Shown here in pieces: positions 26,949 to 36,105 of a stretch of 64,000 bases of DNA (within the stretch, counting starts at the first letter, position 1; each line of letters starts with the position of its first letter). The stretch covers positions 3,844,001 to 3,908,000 of the forward strand of contig NZ_LT629739.1 in the NCBI RefSeq assembly GCF_900105045.1, in the 5' to 3' direction. The notes beneath the pieces were generated by a model. The model made no database searches. It was not told the DNA's origin and saw only the letters and a list, made by a program, of their open reading frames with translations. This stretch comes from Brevibacterium picturae. Its GTDB lineage: Bacteria; Actinomycetota; Actinomycetes; Actinomycetales; Brevibacteriaceae. The position numbers were made by a program, and so were the translations under genes.

Positions 26949-28055
26949 GTGAATACCACTGCACCCATTGACACTCTCGTCCTCATGTCATTCGGGGGAC
27001 CGGAGGCTCCAGAAGAAGTCGTCCCTTTCCTCAAGAACGTCACCGCCGGTCGCGGCATACCGGAGGAGCGACTCGAAGAAGTCGGTGAGCACTACTACGG
27101 CTTCGGTGGGAAGTCGCCCATCAATGATCAGAACAAGGCGCTGCTGCAGGCTCTGCGCGACGAGCTCGAGCGTCGCGGAATCGACACCCCAGTCATCTGG
27201 GGCAACCGCAATTGGGAGCCGTACCTGACCGATACGGTGCGTGCCGAGGCGCAGGCCGGCCGAACCCGATTCCTGTCCATCGACACCTCGGCGTATTCGT
27301 CGTATTCCTCCTGCCGTCAATATCGTGAGGACTTCGCCAAGACGATTGATGAGCTGTCCGCCGAAGGCACGTCTGTCACGATCGACAAGATTCGGCAGTT
27401 CTACAATCACCCCGGCTATGCCGAGGCCTGCGCTGTCCTCCTGAGAGAGGGCATCGCCGACTTCACGAAGCAGGTGGGCGCCCTCGACGCGGCGAAGCAC
27501 CGCATCCTGTTCGTCACGCACTCGATCCCCAACGTCATGCAGGACGCCTCTGCGGTGGCGACCGGTGGCTATCGCGCACAGCACGAAGAGCTCATGACCC
27601 ACCTCCTGGATGGATTGGCTGAATCCGAGACTCTTCCGGCAGAGCTGGTCTACTGCTCACGTTCGGGGTCGCCGGAAGTGCCGTGGCTCGAACCGGACGT
27701 CAACGATCGGATGACGGAGCTCGCCGACGACGGAGTCACCGGTGTGATCCTCGTTCCGATCGGATTCATCTCCGATCACATGGAGGTGGCCTTCGACCTC
27801 GATACTGAGGCGAAGGAGACCGCAGCCGAAGTCGGCTTCGCCTTCACCCGCGTCGCAACCGTCGGCACGCACCCCCTGTTCGTGTCCGGGCTCGTCGACC
27901 TCGTCGAGGAGAGGACAGCACAGCTTCGCGGCGAGCAGACGTCTGCTCCGGTGGTTGCCGGTTCCACTGCGCTGACTCCCGGCAGCGGCGCGTGCAGCAT
28001 CGACTGCTGCCGCGGACGCATCGAACGGATGACCGAACCCAACTGGCCCACCTGA
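26949..28055 (+). CDS. hemH: Ferrochelatase, coproporphyrin type
   Basis: A 368-aa ferrochelatase that inserts iron into a porphyrin; in actinobacteria the substrate is normally coproporphyrin III (also called CpfC). Motifs include LMSFGGPE near the start, SYSSCRQYRED, LFVTHSIP with the metal-site His, and IGFISDHMEV. A Cys-rich C-terminal tail (GACSIDCCRG) could hold an Fe-S cluster, as reported in some actinobacterial ferrochelatases. GTG at 26949 is preferred because a TAAAAT box 9-14 bases upstream would give a leaderless mRNA; an ATG-like codon at 26901 lies upstream of that box. Confidence 0.92.
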   Translation: MNTTAPIDTLVLMSFGGPEAPEEVVPFLKNVTAGRGIPEERLEEVGEHYYGFGGKSPINDQNKALLQALRDELERRGIDTPVIWGNRNWEPYLTDTVRAEAQAGRTRFLSIDTSAYSSYSSCRQYREDFAKTIDELSAEGTSVTIDKIRQFYNHPGYAEACAVLLREGIADFTKQVGALDAAKHRILFVTHSIPNVMQDASAVATGGYRAQHEELMTHLLDGLAESETLPAELVYCSRSGSPEVPWLEPDVNDRMTELADDGVTGVILVPIGFISDHMEVAFDLDTEAKETAAEVGFAFTRVATVGTHPLFVSGLVDLVEERTAQLRGEQTSAPVVAGSTALTPGSGACSIDCCRGRIERMTEPNWPT

Positions 28056-28090
28056 CTGCCGCGCCGCTGAGCGCTCTGCTCGAAACAGAA

Positions 28091-28123
28091 ATCCCTCCTC
28101 TGCACGAACTGCAGGGGAGGGAT
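28091..28123. terminator. Hairpin between hemH and the 75-aa gene
   Basis: Bases 28091-28104 (ATCCCTCCTCTGCA) pair with 28110-28123 with one wobble, around a 5-nt loop, and are followed by CCTTCGTTC. It lies between convergent genes and probably ends the hemH transcript. Confidence 0.65.
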
Positions 28124-28147
28124 CCTTCGTTCAGTCTTCCCGACGCG

Positions 28148-28375
28148 TCAGGTTTCTTCCGGTTCGGAAACGACCGGTATCGCTCCGGTCTCTGCTGCGA
28201 TGACCGCAACGATCGGACCGGTGTCCACATCATTGCGACCGGCAAGTTCCAAGAGATTCTGCAGGTCGTCGATGAGGGTCTCGACGAGGTAGTCGTCCCC
28301 TTCTGACCGGGCTTCATGAATGCGATGACGGACATCGTCGATCCTGGTATCGAGTTGATTTGCGAATTCACTCAT
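28148..28375 (-). CDS. Small acidic protein of unknown function
   Basis: A 75-aa protein beginning MSEFANQLDTRIDDVR. The first half is a charged amphipathic helix (RHRIHEARSEGDDYLVETL), the second a short hydrophobic and acidic tail. ATG at 28375 has GGAAGGA about 10 bases upstream, which supports a real gene; longer readings upstream lack a ribosome site. No family is recognised. It sits between hemH and the DUF4193 gene. Confidence 0.65.
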   Translation of the reverse strand: MSEFANQLDTRIDDVRHRIHEARSEGDDYLVETLIDDLQNLLELAGRNDVDTGPIVAVIAAETGAIPVVSEPEET

Positions 28376-28661
28376 CGTGTATCCGTCCTTCCTCGGGGCG
28401 TCACCCATGCGCGGGACGATCCCAGTTTCATTCACCGACACAATGCGGTCGGCGTTATTCGACTTATGTATTCTCGCAGAGCTTTTCGAGAGTCGTATGT
28501 GTGAACTGTCACGAGGCGACTCATCAGTGACGAGAATCACTGTGAACATGGACGATCTGATCTTGCCAACAGCAACCATACAGTGCACAATGCTGGGGAC
28601 ACGTTTGGCGAGAGGGGTAGAAAATCCTCTTCAGCACACCCGACAGAGAGCGATGAGCCAT

Positions 28662-28961
28662 ATGGCAACGGATTACGACGCACCTCGTAAGCAAGACGAT
28701 GAAATCAAAAGCGATTCGATTGAACAGCTGAAGGCTTCACGCTCGCAGGCGCAGGCCAGCAAGATTGACGAAGATGAGACCGCGGTTGCGGAAGGGTTCG
28801 AACTGCCCGGTGCGGACCTGTCGAACGAAGAGCTCTCCGTTCGAGTGCTGCCCAAGCAGAATGACGAGTTCACCTGCATGGAATGCTTCCTGGTTCGCCA
28901 TCGCTCACAGCTGGCGAGCGAAGAGGGCGGAGTCCCCATCTGCACGGACTGTGCTGGCTGA
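28662..28961 (+). CDS. DUF4193 family zinc-ribbon-like protein
   Basis: A 99-aa conserved actinobacterial protein. It begins MATDYDAPRK, carries the family core ELPGADLSNEELSVRVLP, and ends in a Cys motif CMECFLVRHRSQL with a second pair in CTDC, which suggests a zinc knuckle. ATG at 28662 is chosen over the ATG at 28653 because it is 11 bases from GAGAG and begins the conserved sequence. Function is unknown; the gene usually lies beside DUF3093 and dut, as here. Confidence 0.85.
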   Translation: MATDYDAPRKQDDEIKSDSIEQLKASRSQAQASKIDEDETAVAEGFELPGADLSNEELSVRVLPKQNDEFTCMECFLVRHRSQLASEEGGVPICTDCAG

Positions 28962-28984
28962 AACGCCTGTCGGACGAAGCAAGA

Positions 28985-29010
28985 ACGCGCCCTTGTCGGG
29001 GCGCGTTTCT
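28985..29010 (+). terminator. Rho-independent terminator after the DUF4193 gene
   Basis: ACGCGCCC (28985-28992) pairs with GGGCGCGT (28999-29006) across TTGTCG, followed by TTCT. It ends the DUF4193 transcript. Confidence 0.75.
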
Positions 29011-29066
29011 GTATCTCGGCTGAGTCCAGCGTCAGCGTGTCAGTCCGAATGTTCAGGGTGTGCGCC

Positions 29067-29522
29067 TCAGGGCGTGAGCGCAGCGGCGAATTCCATCGGT
29101 CGCTTGCTCGAGACCAGCCAATAAGGGGTCGGGTCGGTCTCGTCGTGGATGTCGATGCGCACTGCACATTTGGCCCAGGGGCGCAGCATGAGGAAGGCCC
29201 GTGCGTCGAGGCCCGGTCCGCGGGCCGTCCGGGCCCCCTCGGCCTCGTAGCCGGTGGCGCCGGTGACATAGCGGCGATCGATATGTGCATCGCCGACGAA
29301 GAGCTGCCGCTCGGTGACGATGATGGAGATCCCAAGCGAACGCAGCCACCAGGCCAAGAGGATGAAACTGATCACCGGAAGGATGACGGCACCGGTCTTC
29401 CACACAGGGAAGACCATGAGTGCGGTCGAAGCCGCGGCGATCGCGATGAGAATCCACATGCCGACTGATGGGCCAAGTTTTTCCGTGTACACCACGCGTG
29501 TATCGGGTTGAGTCGTTGCCAT
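29067..29522 (-). CDS. DUF3093 family membrane protein
   Basis: A 151-aa protein with two adjacent hydrophobic segments near residues 20-65 (WILIAIAAASTALMVF and AVILPVISFILLAWWL) and a cytoplasmic PH-like C-terminal part ending in KRPMEFAAAL. Function is unknown. It is divergent from dut with a short gap, a common arrangement in actinobacteria. Confidence 0.82.
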   Translation of the reverse strand: MATTQPDTRVVYTEKLGPSVGMWILIAIAAASTALMVFPVWKTGAVILPVISFILLAWWLRSLGISIIVTERQLFVGDAHIDRRYVTGATGYEAEGARTARGPGLDARAFLMLRPWAKCAVRIDIHDETDPTPYWLVSSKRPMEFAAALTP

Positions 29523-29586
29523 GGGCCTATTCTCCCATAACGGACTTTTTGGAAGCGCTCAGGCTTCGGCGTTAGAGTGCTTCTTT

Positions 29587-30060
29587 GTGGCAGAAATCCT
29601 GAAGATTGACCTCAAACGCCTCGACACAGGCATGACTCCTCCCTCGTACGCACATGCGTCGGACGCGGGCGCCGATCTGTGCTCGGCGATCGACTTCGTC
29701 CTCGAACCGTTCGAGCGGAAGGTCGTGCCCACCGGCATTGCGATCGCGCTGCCGATCGGCACCGCAGGATTCGTCCATCCACGCTCGGGCCTTTCGAGCA
29801 GACACGGTGTGACAGTGATCAATGCTCCGGGCACGATCGACGCTGGCTATCGAGGCGAGATCAAGGTGCCGCTGGTCAACCTCGATGCGCGGACCCCTGT
29901 GCGCATTTCGCGTGGGGACCGCATCGCCCAGCTCGTCATCCAAGAAATCAAACAAGCAGACTTCACCCTCGTCGAATCGCTGGACGACAGCGATCGCGGC
30001 GCAGGGGGCTTCGGCTCCACTGGTGGGGTACAAGCAGGTCTGACCGAGAAAGAGGTGTGA
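29587..30060 (+). CDS. dut: dUTP diphosphatase
   Basis: A 157-aa trimeric dUTPase that hydrolyses dUTP to dUMP, keeping uracil out of DNA. Motifs are visible: HASDAGADL (motif 1), HPRSGLSSRHGV (motif 2), APGTIDAGYRGEI (motif 3), RGDRIAQLV (motif 4) and RGAGGFGSTG (motif 5). GTG at 29587 is chosen: TTGGAA (29549-29554) and TAGAGT (29573-29578) with an 18-base spacer would start transcription at the GTG itself, a leaderless mRNA. Confidence 0.95.
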   Translation: MAEILKIDLKRLDTGMTPPSYAHASDAGADLCSAIDFVLEPFERKVVPTGIAIALPIGTAGFVHPRSGLSSRHGVTVINAPGTIDAGYRGEIKVPLVNLDARTPVRISRGDRIAQLVIQEIKQADFTLVESLDDSDRGAGGFGSTGGVQAGLTEKEV

Positions 30061-30066
30061 ACGACC

Positions 30067-30966
30067 ATGGGACTGTTCTCTCGATTCTCCAAGAAATCCT
30101 CCGCTGAGAAGATCGACGACACTGTCGACGAGGAGCACGACGTCGACGACGCCGTGACAAATGACACCGAGGCTGAGGAGTCGACCGACAGCGATTCGGA
30201 CTCGACCGACGATGATTCGGACCAGACCGGCAGCGGTTCGGATGAGGCTGACTCACAGGAGTCGGAGGATGCGACCGATGACGACGATGTCGACGAGCTC
30301 GACGAGGAGGCTCTGCTCGAGAAGTCAGCTCCCTATGACCGCTCTGAGAAGGGCCCGTTCGACGCCGGCGAAGACTTTCCTGAGCTCAACAGGCTCGACC
30401 TGGGAGCTCTCAAGGTACCCGTCGTCGACGGCATGCAGGTGCGCCTGGACACAGATGACGACTCCCAGCGTGTGCTGGCTGTGACTCTCATCCATGAAGG
30501 CGGCGGGATCCAGTTGCAGGCCTTCGCAACACCACGGTCAGAAGGCCTGTGGAACACCGTCCGCAAGCAGTTGGCAGACAGCGTCGCCTCACAGGGCGGC
30601 GAAGCATCGGAACTCCACACATCGCTAGGCAGAGAGCTGGCTGTAGAAGTCCCCGCCAAGACCGAGGACGGTCGCCCTGGGAAGCGCGCCATGCGCTTCG
30701 CCGGGATCGACGGTCCGCGGTGGTTCGTCCGCGCGGTGTTCTCCGGCAAGGCCGTCACCGACGACGAGATCCGGTCCGAACTCAGCGCACTCTTCCGCGG
30801 CGTCGTCGTCGACAGAGGACAGGAGGCGATGGCTCCGCGTGAGCTCATCGTGCTCACTGCGCCTCAGGTCGACGCAGATTCCGAGAACGACGATGAGGAG
30901 AAGGATAAGGACAAGGACGAGCTCAACCCGTTCGAACGCGGACCGGAAATCACCGAGGTCCGCTGA
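30067..30966 (+). CDS. DUF3710 family protein
   Basis: A 299-aa actinobacterial protein of unknown function. The N-terminal about 85 residues are strongly acidic and low complexity (Asp, Ser, Glu). The conserved part begins at FDAGEDFPELNRLDLGAL and includes the ERLR-free stretch RWFVRAVFSGKA. The acidic C-terminal tail ends EITEVR. It is 6 bases after dut with AAAGAGG upstream, and 5 bases before the OB-fold gene, forming a three-gene operon. Confidence 0.85.
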   Translation: MGLFSRFSKKSSAEKIDDTVDEEHDVDDAVTNDTEAEESTDSDSDSTDDDSDQTGSGSDEADSQESEDATDDDDVDELDEEALLEKSAPYDRSEKGPFDAGEDFPELNRLDLGALKVPVVDGMQVRLDTDDDSQRVLAVTLIHEGGGIQLQAFATPRSEGLWNTVRKQLADSVASQGGEASELHTSLGRELAVEVPAKTEDGRPGKRAMRFAGIDGPRWFVRAVFSGKAVTDDEIRSELSALFRGVVVDRGQEAMAPRELIVLTAPQVDADSENDDEEKDKDKDELNPFERGPEITEVR

Positions 30967-30971
30967 GTCCC

Positions 30972-31346
30972 ATGCTGGATATCATCACACGCCTCGTGCG
31001 TGATTTCGGGTCCAGGGACGCCGAGGCGCGGGCCGATCTGAGGCTCCTGTCCCAAATTCCCGGCGTCATCAGCGTCCGCGACCTCACGCCCCGGCAGCTC
31101 TCACGGATCGCCGGCGTCGTCAGCGCGGTGACGCAGTCATGCAGCGGCGACAGCCCTCGCCTGCACATCACAGTTGCCGATGGGACAGGGGAGGTTCACG
31201 CACAGTTCCTGGGCCGTCGTGAGATCAGCGGAATCAGGCCGGGAGCACTGATCGTCCTCGAGGGTCGCTTCTGCAGCCATGACGGAGTGCTGAAGGCGCA
31301 CAACCCGGTCTACGAGCTGATCCAGACCCGCGATGACCACGAGTGA
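30972..31346 (+). CDS. OB-fold nucleic-acid-binding protein
   Basis: A 124-aa protein with a single OB-fold: AGVVSAVTQS, LHITVADGTGEVHAQFLGR and GALIVLEGRFCSHDGV outline the beta barrel. The same gene order (dut, DUF3710, OB fold, TrkA pair) is common in actinobacteria. The ligand is unknown; it is likely single-stranded DNA or RNA. ATG is 5 bases after the previous stop. Confidence 0.82.
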   Translation: MLDIITRLVRDFGSRDAEARADLRLLSQIPGVISVRDLTPRQLSRIAGVVSAVTQSCSGDSPRLHITVADGTGEVHAQFLGRREISGIRPGALIVLEGRFCSHDGVLKAHNPVYELIQTRDDHE

Positions 31347-31382
31347 GCTGACCTCGGCGTCATCAGCGAACAGAGTTCGTGC

Positions 31383-32048
31383 TCATTGAGCGGGAGCCTG
31401 CAGCAGACTCAGCAGAGCACCTTCCTGATCCGGAGAGGAGAGGAAGAACAGCTCGTCGCCGGCCTCGACCACGTTATCGGCGCTGGGCGCGAATGCCCGG
31501 GAATTGCGAATGACCGCGACGAGCACCGTGTCAAGCGGGAAGGCGATGTCGCCGATTCGTGAGGCGACAAGTGCCGACGATTCGTGGACCGTGAACTCCA
31601 TCAGCCCCGCCTGACCTCGTTCGAAGCTCATCAGATGCACGAGTCCGCCGACCTCGACGGCTTCCTCGACAAGCGCGGTCATCAGCCTCGGCGTCGACAC
31701 TGCCACGTCGACGCCCCAGTTGTCATCGAAGAGCCATTCGTTCTTCGGATTGTTCACCCGCGACACAGTGCGCGGGACACCGAACTCCGTCTTCGCCAGC
31801 AGAGACAGTACGAGGTTGGTCTTATCATCACCGGTGGCGGCGACGACGACATCGGCCTCCTCGAGCTTGGCCTCACCCAATCCCGCCAGTTCGCAGGCAT
31901 CCGAGAGCAGCCATTCGGCACCCGGGATCCGCTCATGACCTAGAGCCTCCTGGCTCTGATCGATGAGGAGGACCGCATGCTTCTTGTCGAGGAGTTCCCG
32001 TGCCACCGAACGACCGACGGATCCGGCTCCAGCGATGACGACTCTCAT
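31383..32048 (-). CDS. TrkA-type potassium channel regulatory protein (second copy)
   Basis: A 221-aa RCK protein. The N-terminal Rossmann fold has VVIAGAGSVGRSVA and LLIDQSQEAL, an NAD(H)-binding pattern; the TrkA-C part begins near residue 135 (SALVASRIGDIAFP). ATG at 32048 overlaps the upstream trkA stop in an ATGA arrangement. The two TrkA proteins probably assemble as the gating ring of a transporter; the divergent APC permease is the obvious partner. Confidence 0.88.
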   Translation of the reverse strand: MRVVIAGAGSVGRSVARELLDKKHAVLLIDQSQEALGHERIPGAEWLLSDACELAGLGEAKLEEADVVVAATGDDKTNLVLSLLAKTEFGVPRTVSRVNNPKNEWLFDDNWGVDVAVSTPRLMTALVEEAVEVGGLVHLMSFERGQAGLMEFTVHESSALVASRIGDIAFPLDTVLVAVIRNSRAFAPSADNVVEAGDELFFLSSPDQEGALLSLLQAPAQ

Positions 32049-32716
32049 TCTTCCTCCATTGCTCGCACAGGCTGATCCAGTATCTTCTCGATCTCGCCGA
32101 GGCGGTCCACCGGACACATCAGATGGACCAAGTCTCCGTCCTGGAGGAGCAGATCCTCGTGAGCGAGGATACCCTCGGACAGTCGGGTGACGTAGGCGAC
32201 CCGGGCCTTGGTTCGAGTCTCGATCTCCTTGATCGGTCTGGCCACCCACCCGGGATCGAGATGGACCTCGGCGAGCACGAGCCTGCCCGAGGGTTCGCGA
32301 AATTCGGTGATCGATCCCTGCGGGACGAGTTTGCGCATCACCTGGTCGGCCGTCCACCTCACCGTGGGAACGGTGGGAATGCCCAGCCGTTCGAACACCT
32401 GGGCGCGGTTGGGGTCGTAGATTCTGGCCGCGACGTTGGCGACGCCGAACGTCTCCCGGGCGACACGCGCGGCGAGGATATTGGAATTGTCTCCGCTGGA
32501 GACGGCGGCGAAGGCGTAGGCGTCCGAAGTCTTCGCCTGGGACAGCGTCTCACGGTCGAACCCGATGCCGGTGATGGTGGATCCGCTGAAATCCCTGCCC
32601 AGTTTGAGGAACGCATCAGGGTTGCGATCGACGACGGCCACCGTGTGCCCATTGGCATCGAGTGCTTTAGCCAAGGACGCTCCGACTCGGCCGCAGCCCA
32701 TAATCACGAAGTGCAT
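32045..32716 (-). CDS. TrkA-type potassium channel regulatory protein (first copy)
   Basis: A 223-aa RCK protein, paralogous to the next gene. It begins MHFVIMGCGRVGASLAKAL with the nucleotide loop and VAVVDRNPDAF. ATG at 32716 is chosen because the Rossmann fold starts there and GGAGAGG lies upstream. It is transcribed away from the APC permease gene, with about 37 bases between starts, so both promoters overlap. Confidence 0.88.
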   Translation of the reverse strand: MHFVIMGCGRVGASLAKALDANGHTVAVVDRNPDAFLKLGRDFSGSTITGIGFDRETLSQAKTSDAYAFAAVSSGDNSNILAARVARETFGVANVAARIYDPNRAQVFERLGIPTVPTVRWTADQVMRKLVPQGSITEFREPSGRLVLAEVHLDPGWVARPIKEIETRTKARVAYVTRLSEGILAHEDLLLQDGDLVHLMCPVDRLGEIEKILDQPVRAMEEE

Positions 32717-32753
32717 GGGTAATCCTCTCCGCATTGATCTACCATTGGTGCCC

Positions 32754-34763
32754 GTGGCCAGCAGTTTTTCTGATGCCGTCAAAAGACTACTCGTTGGACG
32801 GCCCTTCCGCAGTGAGGGCAGGCGTGCGCCTGCGCTGAAGAAGCGCATCGCGATGCCGGTCTTCGCCTCCGACATGCTCTCCTCCGTGGCCTATGCCCCG
32901 GACGAGATCCTGCTGGCCCTGTCGCTGACATCGCTCGTCGCCCTCACAGTCGCGCCCTGGATCGGTGTGGCCGTCGGCGCAGTGATCCTCGTCATCGTCG
33001 CCTGCTACCGCATCAACGTCAAGGCCTACCCGTCCGGAGGCGGCGACTACGAGGTCGCGTCGAAGAACCTCGGTCCCCGTGCCGGGCTGGTCGTCGCTGC
33101 GGCCCTGCTGGTCGATTATGTGCTGACCCTGGCCGTGTCGATGACGGTCTTCGCCGCGTACATCACGACGGCCTTTCCGCTCCTGGCTCCGTATCGCGTT
33201 CCCGTGGCGATCATCGGGATCCTGCTCATCACCCTGGCCGGGCTGCGCGGTTCACGTGCCACTCCGGTGCTTCTCGCGATCCCGACCTACCTGTTTCTGG
33301 GTGCCGTCTTCCTCACCATGTGCGTGGGTCTGCTGCGGGTCGGTGCCGGAGACATCCCGCAAGCGGAGACCGCCGATTACACCGTCGTCCATACCGGAGT
33401 CCAAAACGAGGCCACGCTCGGGCTGGCGACGGTCCTGATCGTCCTGCGCGCCTTCTCCTCCGGCTCTGTGGCCTTGGCCGGTGTGCAGACGGTGGCCACC
33501 GCAGTGCCCGCATTCAAGAAGCCGCGCGGGAAGAATGCCGGCAACACCCTCCTGCTGTCGGGCCTGTTGGCGGCGCTGATGCTGACCGGCCTGACCTATC
33601 TGGCATCCGTGACGGGCATCAAATACGTCGACGACCCGCATCTCTACCTGGTCAGACCCGATGGTAGCGCGGTCAGCGCCGAATACGAGCAGGAACCCGT
33701 GCTCGCGCAGCTGGCGCACGCGATCTTCGACAACGCACCCGTGATGTTCTACTTCGTGGTGCTTGTCGCGGCCCTGGTGCTCATCGTCGCCGCGAACACC
33801 GCGGTCGAGGGATTCCCCGGCCTCGCCTCTCGGCTGGCACGCGACGGATTCCTGCCCAGGCAGCTGGCGACCAAGGGCGACCGGCTGACGTTCTCCAACG
33901 GCATCCTGCTCCTGGCCTTTGCAGCGATCCTGCTCGTGATAGCGACGCGGGCCTCTGCGACGACCCTGATCCAGCTCTATCTCGTCGGTGTCTTCGCGAG
34001 CTTCGTCGTCGGCCAAGCGGGCATGGTCCTGCACTGGAACAAGCGCCTGCGCTTGGTCATCGACCCGAAGGCGCGCGTGCGGATGCACATCAATCGCCTC
34101 GTCAACGGGGCCGGCTGCATCATCGCCTCGGGCGTGCTGCTCGTCGTCATCGTCTCCAAGTTCCTTGCCGGCGCCTGGCTCGCGGTCGCGGCGATGGCAG
34201 GACTCTACCTGGTGATGGGCGCTATCCATCGCCACTACTCCCGCGTCGCCCGGGAACTTGCTCCGGAGGCCGACGGGGGATCGCGCACGATCCCGTCCAA
34301 CACCCACGCGATCGTCGTCGTCAATGAGATCAACAAGCCGACTCTGCGGGCCCTGTCCTATGCCCGAGTGACCCGTTCGAGCCAGCTCGAAGCCATCACC
34401 GTCGCCGTCGACGAGGACTCTGCGAGCGCCCTGCAGCGGCAGTGGAACGATATGTCGCTGCCCGTGCCGCTGACGGTCCTCGACTCGCCGTACCGTGAGT
34501 TGGTCCGACCCCTGCTGGCGCATGTGCTCGCGATCCGCCGCAGATCCCCGCGCGACCTCGTCATCGTCTACATTCCCCAATACATCGTGGGACGCTGGTG
34601 GGAACACATCCTCCACAACCAAGTAGCCTTGAAGCTGCGCACTCGTCTGCTGCTGGTCCCCAATGTCGTCGTGGTCTCAGTGCCGTGGCGCCTGCGTTCC
34701 TTCTCCCGGCAGTACGGCGGCGATGGACCCGAGAACGACAATCCACTGTATAGACAGGCTTGA
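32754..34763 (+). CDS. APC-superfamily permease with cytoplasmic C-terminal domain
   Basis: A protein of about 669 aa. Twelve membrane segments span residues about 45-450, starting with PVFASDMLSSVAYAPDEILL, a hallmark of KUP-like and APC potassium or amino-acid transporters. The C-terminal about 170 residues form a soluble, USP-like domain (AITVAVDEDSASALQR). The neighbouring TrkA pair supports a potassium or cation role. The start is uncertain: GTG at 32754 follows a TACCAT box and may be leaderless; ATG at 32715 would overlap the trkA start codon. Confidence 0.82.
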   Translation: MASSFSDAVKRLLVGRPFRSEGRRAPALKKRIAMPVFASDMLSSVAYAPDEILLALSLTSLVALTVAPWIGVAVGAVILVIVACYRINVKAYPSGGGDYEVASKNLGPRAGLVVAAALLVDYVLTLAVSMTVFAAYITTAFPLLAPYRVPVAIIGILLITLAGLRGSRATPVLLAIPTYLFLGAVFLTMCVGLLRVGAGDIPQAETADYTVVHTGVQNEATLGLATVLIVLRAFSSGSVALAGVQTVATAVPAFKKPRGKNAGNTLLLSGLLAALMLTGLTYLASVTGIKYVDDPHLYLVRPDGSAVSAEYEQEPVLAQLAHAIFDNAPVMFYFVVLVAALVLIVAANTAVEGFPGLASRLARDGFLPRQLATKGDRLTFSNGILLLAFAAILLVIATRASATTLIQLYLVGVFASFVVGQAGMVLHWNKRLRLVIDPKARVRMHINRLVNGAGCIIASGVLLVVIVSKFLAGAWLAVAAMAGLYLVMGAIHRHYSRVARELAPEADGGSRTIPSNTHAIVVVNEINKPTLRALSYARVTRSSQLEAITVAVDEDSASALQRQWNDMSLPVPLTVLDSPYRELVRPLLAHVLAIRRRSPRDLVIVYIPQYIVGRWWEHILHNQVALKLRTRLLLVPNVVVVSVPWRLRSFSRQYGGDGPENDNPLYRQA

Positions 34764-34769
34764 ACACCG

Positions 34770-36083
34770 ATGAGCGCACATTCTGCCGAAGAGATCCCGG
34801 CCATGGATCTGACCCTGCACGTCGAGAGCCCGGCCGCCGGCGGCAGCAGCATCGCCCGCCACGAGGGGCAGGTCGTTTTCGTCACCGGGGCGGTTCCGGG
34901 GGAGACCGTCCGTGCCCGCACCGAGGCAGGGCCGGCGGCGAAGTTCCTGCGCGCCGACGTCATCGAGGTCCTCGATGCCTCGGAGTTCCGTGTCACCGAC
35001 CGTCGCTCGCGGTTCCTCGCCGGCGATGCCGGCGACCGGCCGCTCTTCGGCGGGATGGAGTTAGCCCACGTCGACCTCGCCCACAGTCGTGAGCTCAAGG
35101 CCGAAGTCCTGCGTGATCAGCTCTCCCGCATCGGCCACATCGACCGCAGCGTCGACGTCGCGGCCGCACCGGGGGAGAACACCGGGCTGAATTGGCGGAC
35201 CCGGGTGCAGATGGCCGTCGACAACACGGGCCGACTGGGCATGCTGGCACCGCGTTCGCACGATGTCGTGCCTTTGGCCTCGGCTCCGCTGGCAACGTCG
35301 GCCATCGCCGAGGTGGCCCTGTCCTCGCTGCGCCTGCCCGGTGCCGATCGACTTGAGTTCGCCTGGGCCGGCGATCGCGGAGCCGTGATCGTGCGCGGCC
35401 AATGCGATCCGGTCGCGCTCACAGACCTCGCGCAGACTCTGCCCTCGCAGTGGTCAATCCTCGCGGATGCGCGAAACGGCACCGGCCGCAAGGGCGCTGG
35501 AGCCACGGGCGGACACACGAAGCTGGCCGTGGTCAGGGGAGAGGACCAGCTGATCGAAGAGGTCTCCGGGCGCGATTACCGGGTGGCTGCCGATGGGTTC
35601 TGGCAGGTCCATGAACAGGCTCCACAGCTGCTGAGTGCGCAGGTCAACTCCGCGCTCAGTGATCAGACACGGGTGATCACGGACCTCTACTGCGGTGTGG
35701 GGCTGTTGGGGATCAGCGCCGCCTCTGCCACCGGCGCCGGTCTCTACGGGGTCGAGGGCGCGAAATCAGCGATTGAGAACGCGAAGGTCAACGCCAAGGG
35801 TCTCAACGCGAACTTCGACGCCTCCCGGGCAGATCGCGCGAGGATTCCGAAGTCGGACGTCATCATCCTCGACCCGCCGCGTTCCGGTGCCGGCAAAGCG
35901 GTCACGCGAGCGCTGCTTGAATCGAGCGCGACGACGATCGTCTACGTCTCCTGCGACGCCGCAACCCTGGCACGGGACTTGGCGGTACTCGTCGGCGGAG
36001 GGTTCGCCATCGAGAGCCTGTCCGGCTTCGACCTGTTCCCACTCACCGCTCACCTGGAAACGGTCACCGTCCTCAGGAGGTGA
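34770..36083 (+). CDS. TrmA/RlmCD-like RNA methyltransferase
   Basis: A 437-aa class I SAM-dependent RNA uracil-C5 methyltransferase. The N-terminal TRAM domain spans residues about 12-75. The catalytic domain has DLYCGVGLLG, LDPPRSGAGK and the nucleophile in VYVSCDAATLARD. The Cys cluster that binds an Fe-S centre in E. coli RlmD is not seen (the region reads DRRSRFLAGDAGD), as in many actinobacterial members. It starts 6 bases after the APC permease and is probably co-transcribed. The exact target RNA is unknown. Confidence 0.85.
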   Translation: MSAHSAEEIPAMDLTLHVESPAAGGSSIARHEGQVVFVTGAVPGETVRARTEAGPAAKFLRADVIEVLDASEFRVTDRRSRFLAGDAGDRPLFGGMELAHVDLAHSRELKAEVLRDQLSRIGHIDRSVDVAAAPGENTGLNWRTRVQMAVDNTGRLGMLAPRSHDVVPLASAPLATSAIAEVALSSLRLPGADRLEFAWAGDRGAVIVRGQCDPVALTDLAQTLPSQWSILADARNGTGRKGAGATGGHTKLAVVRGEDQLIEEVSGRDYRVAADGFWQVHEQAPQLLSAQVNSALSDQTRVITDLYCGVGLLGISAASATGAGLYGVEGAKSAIENAKVNAKGLNANFDASRADRARIPKSDVIILDPPRSGAGKAVTRALLESSATTIVYVSCDAATLARDLAVLVGGGFAIESLSGFDLFPLTAHLETVTVLRR

Positions 36084-36105
36084 CCGGGTCGCAACGTCGG
36101 GGCCC

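Noticed and set aside
33252-34622. Minus-strand frame of 456 codons opposite the APC permease
   Set aside because: Low-complexity Asp/Gln/Arg composition and the presence of twelve clear membrane segments on the other strand mark it as a shadow.
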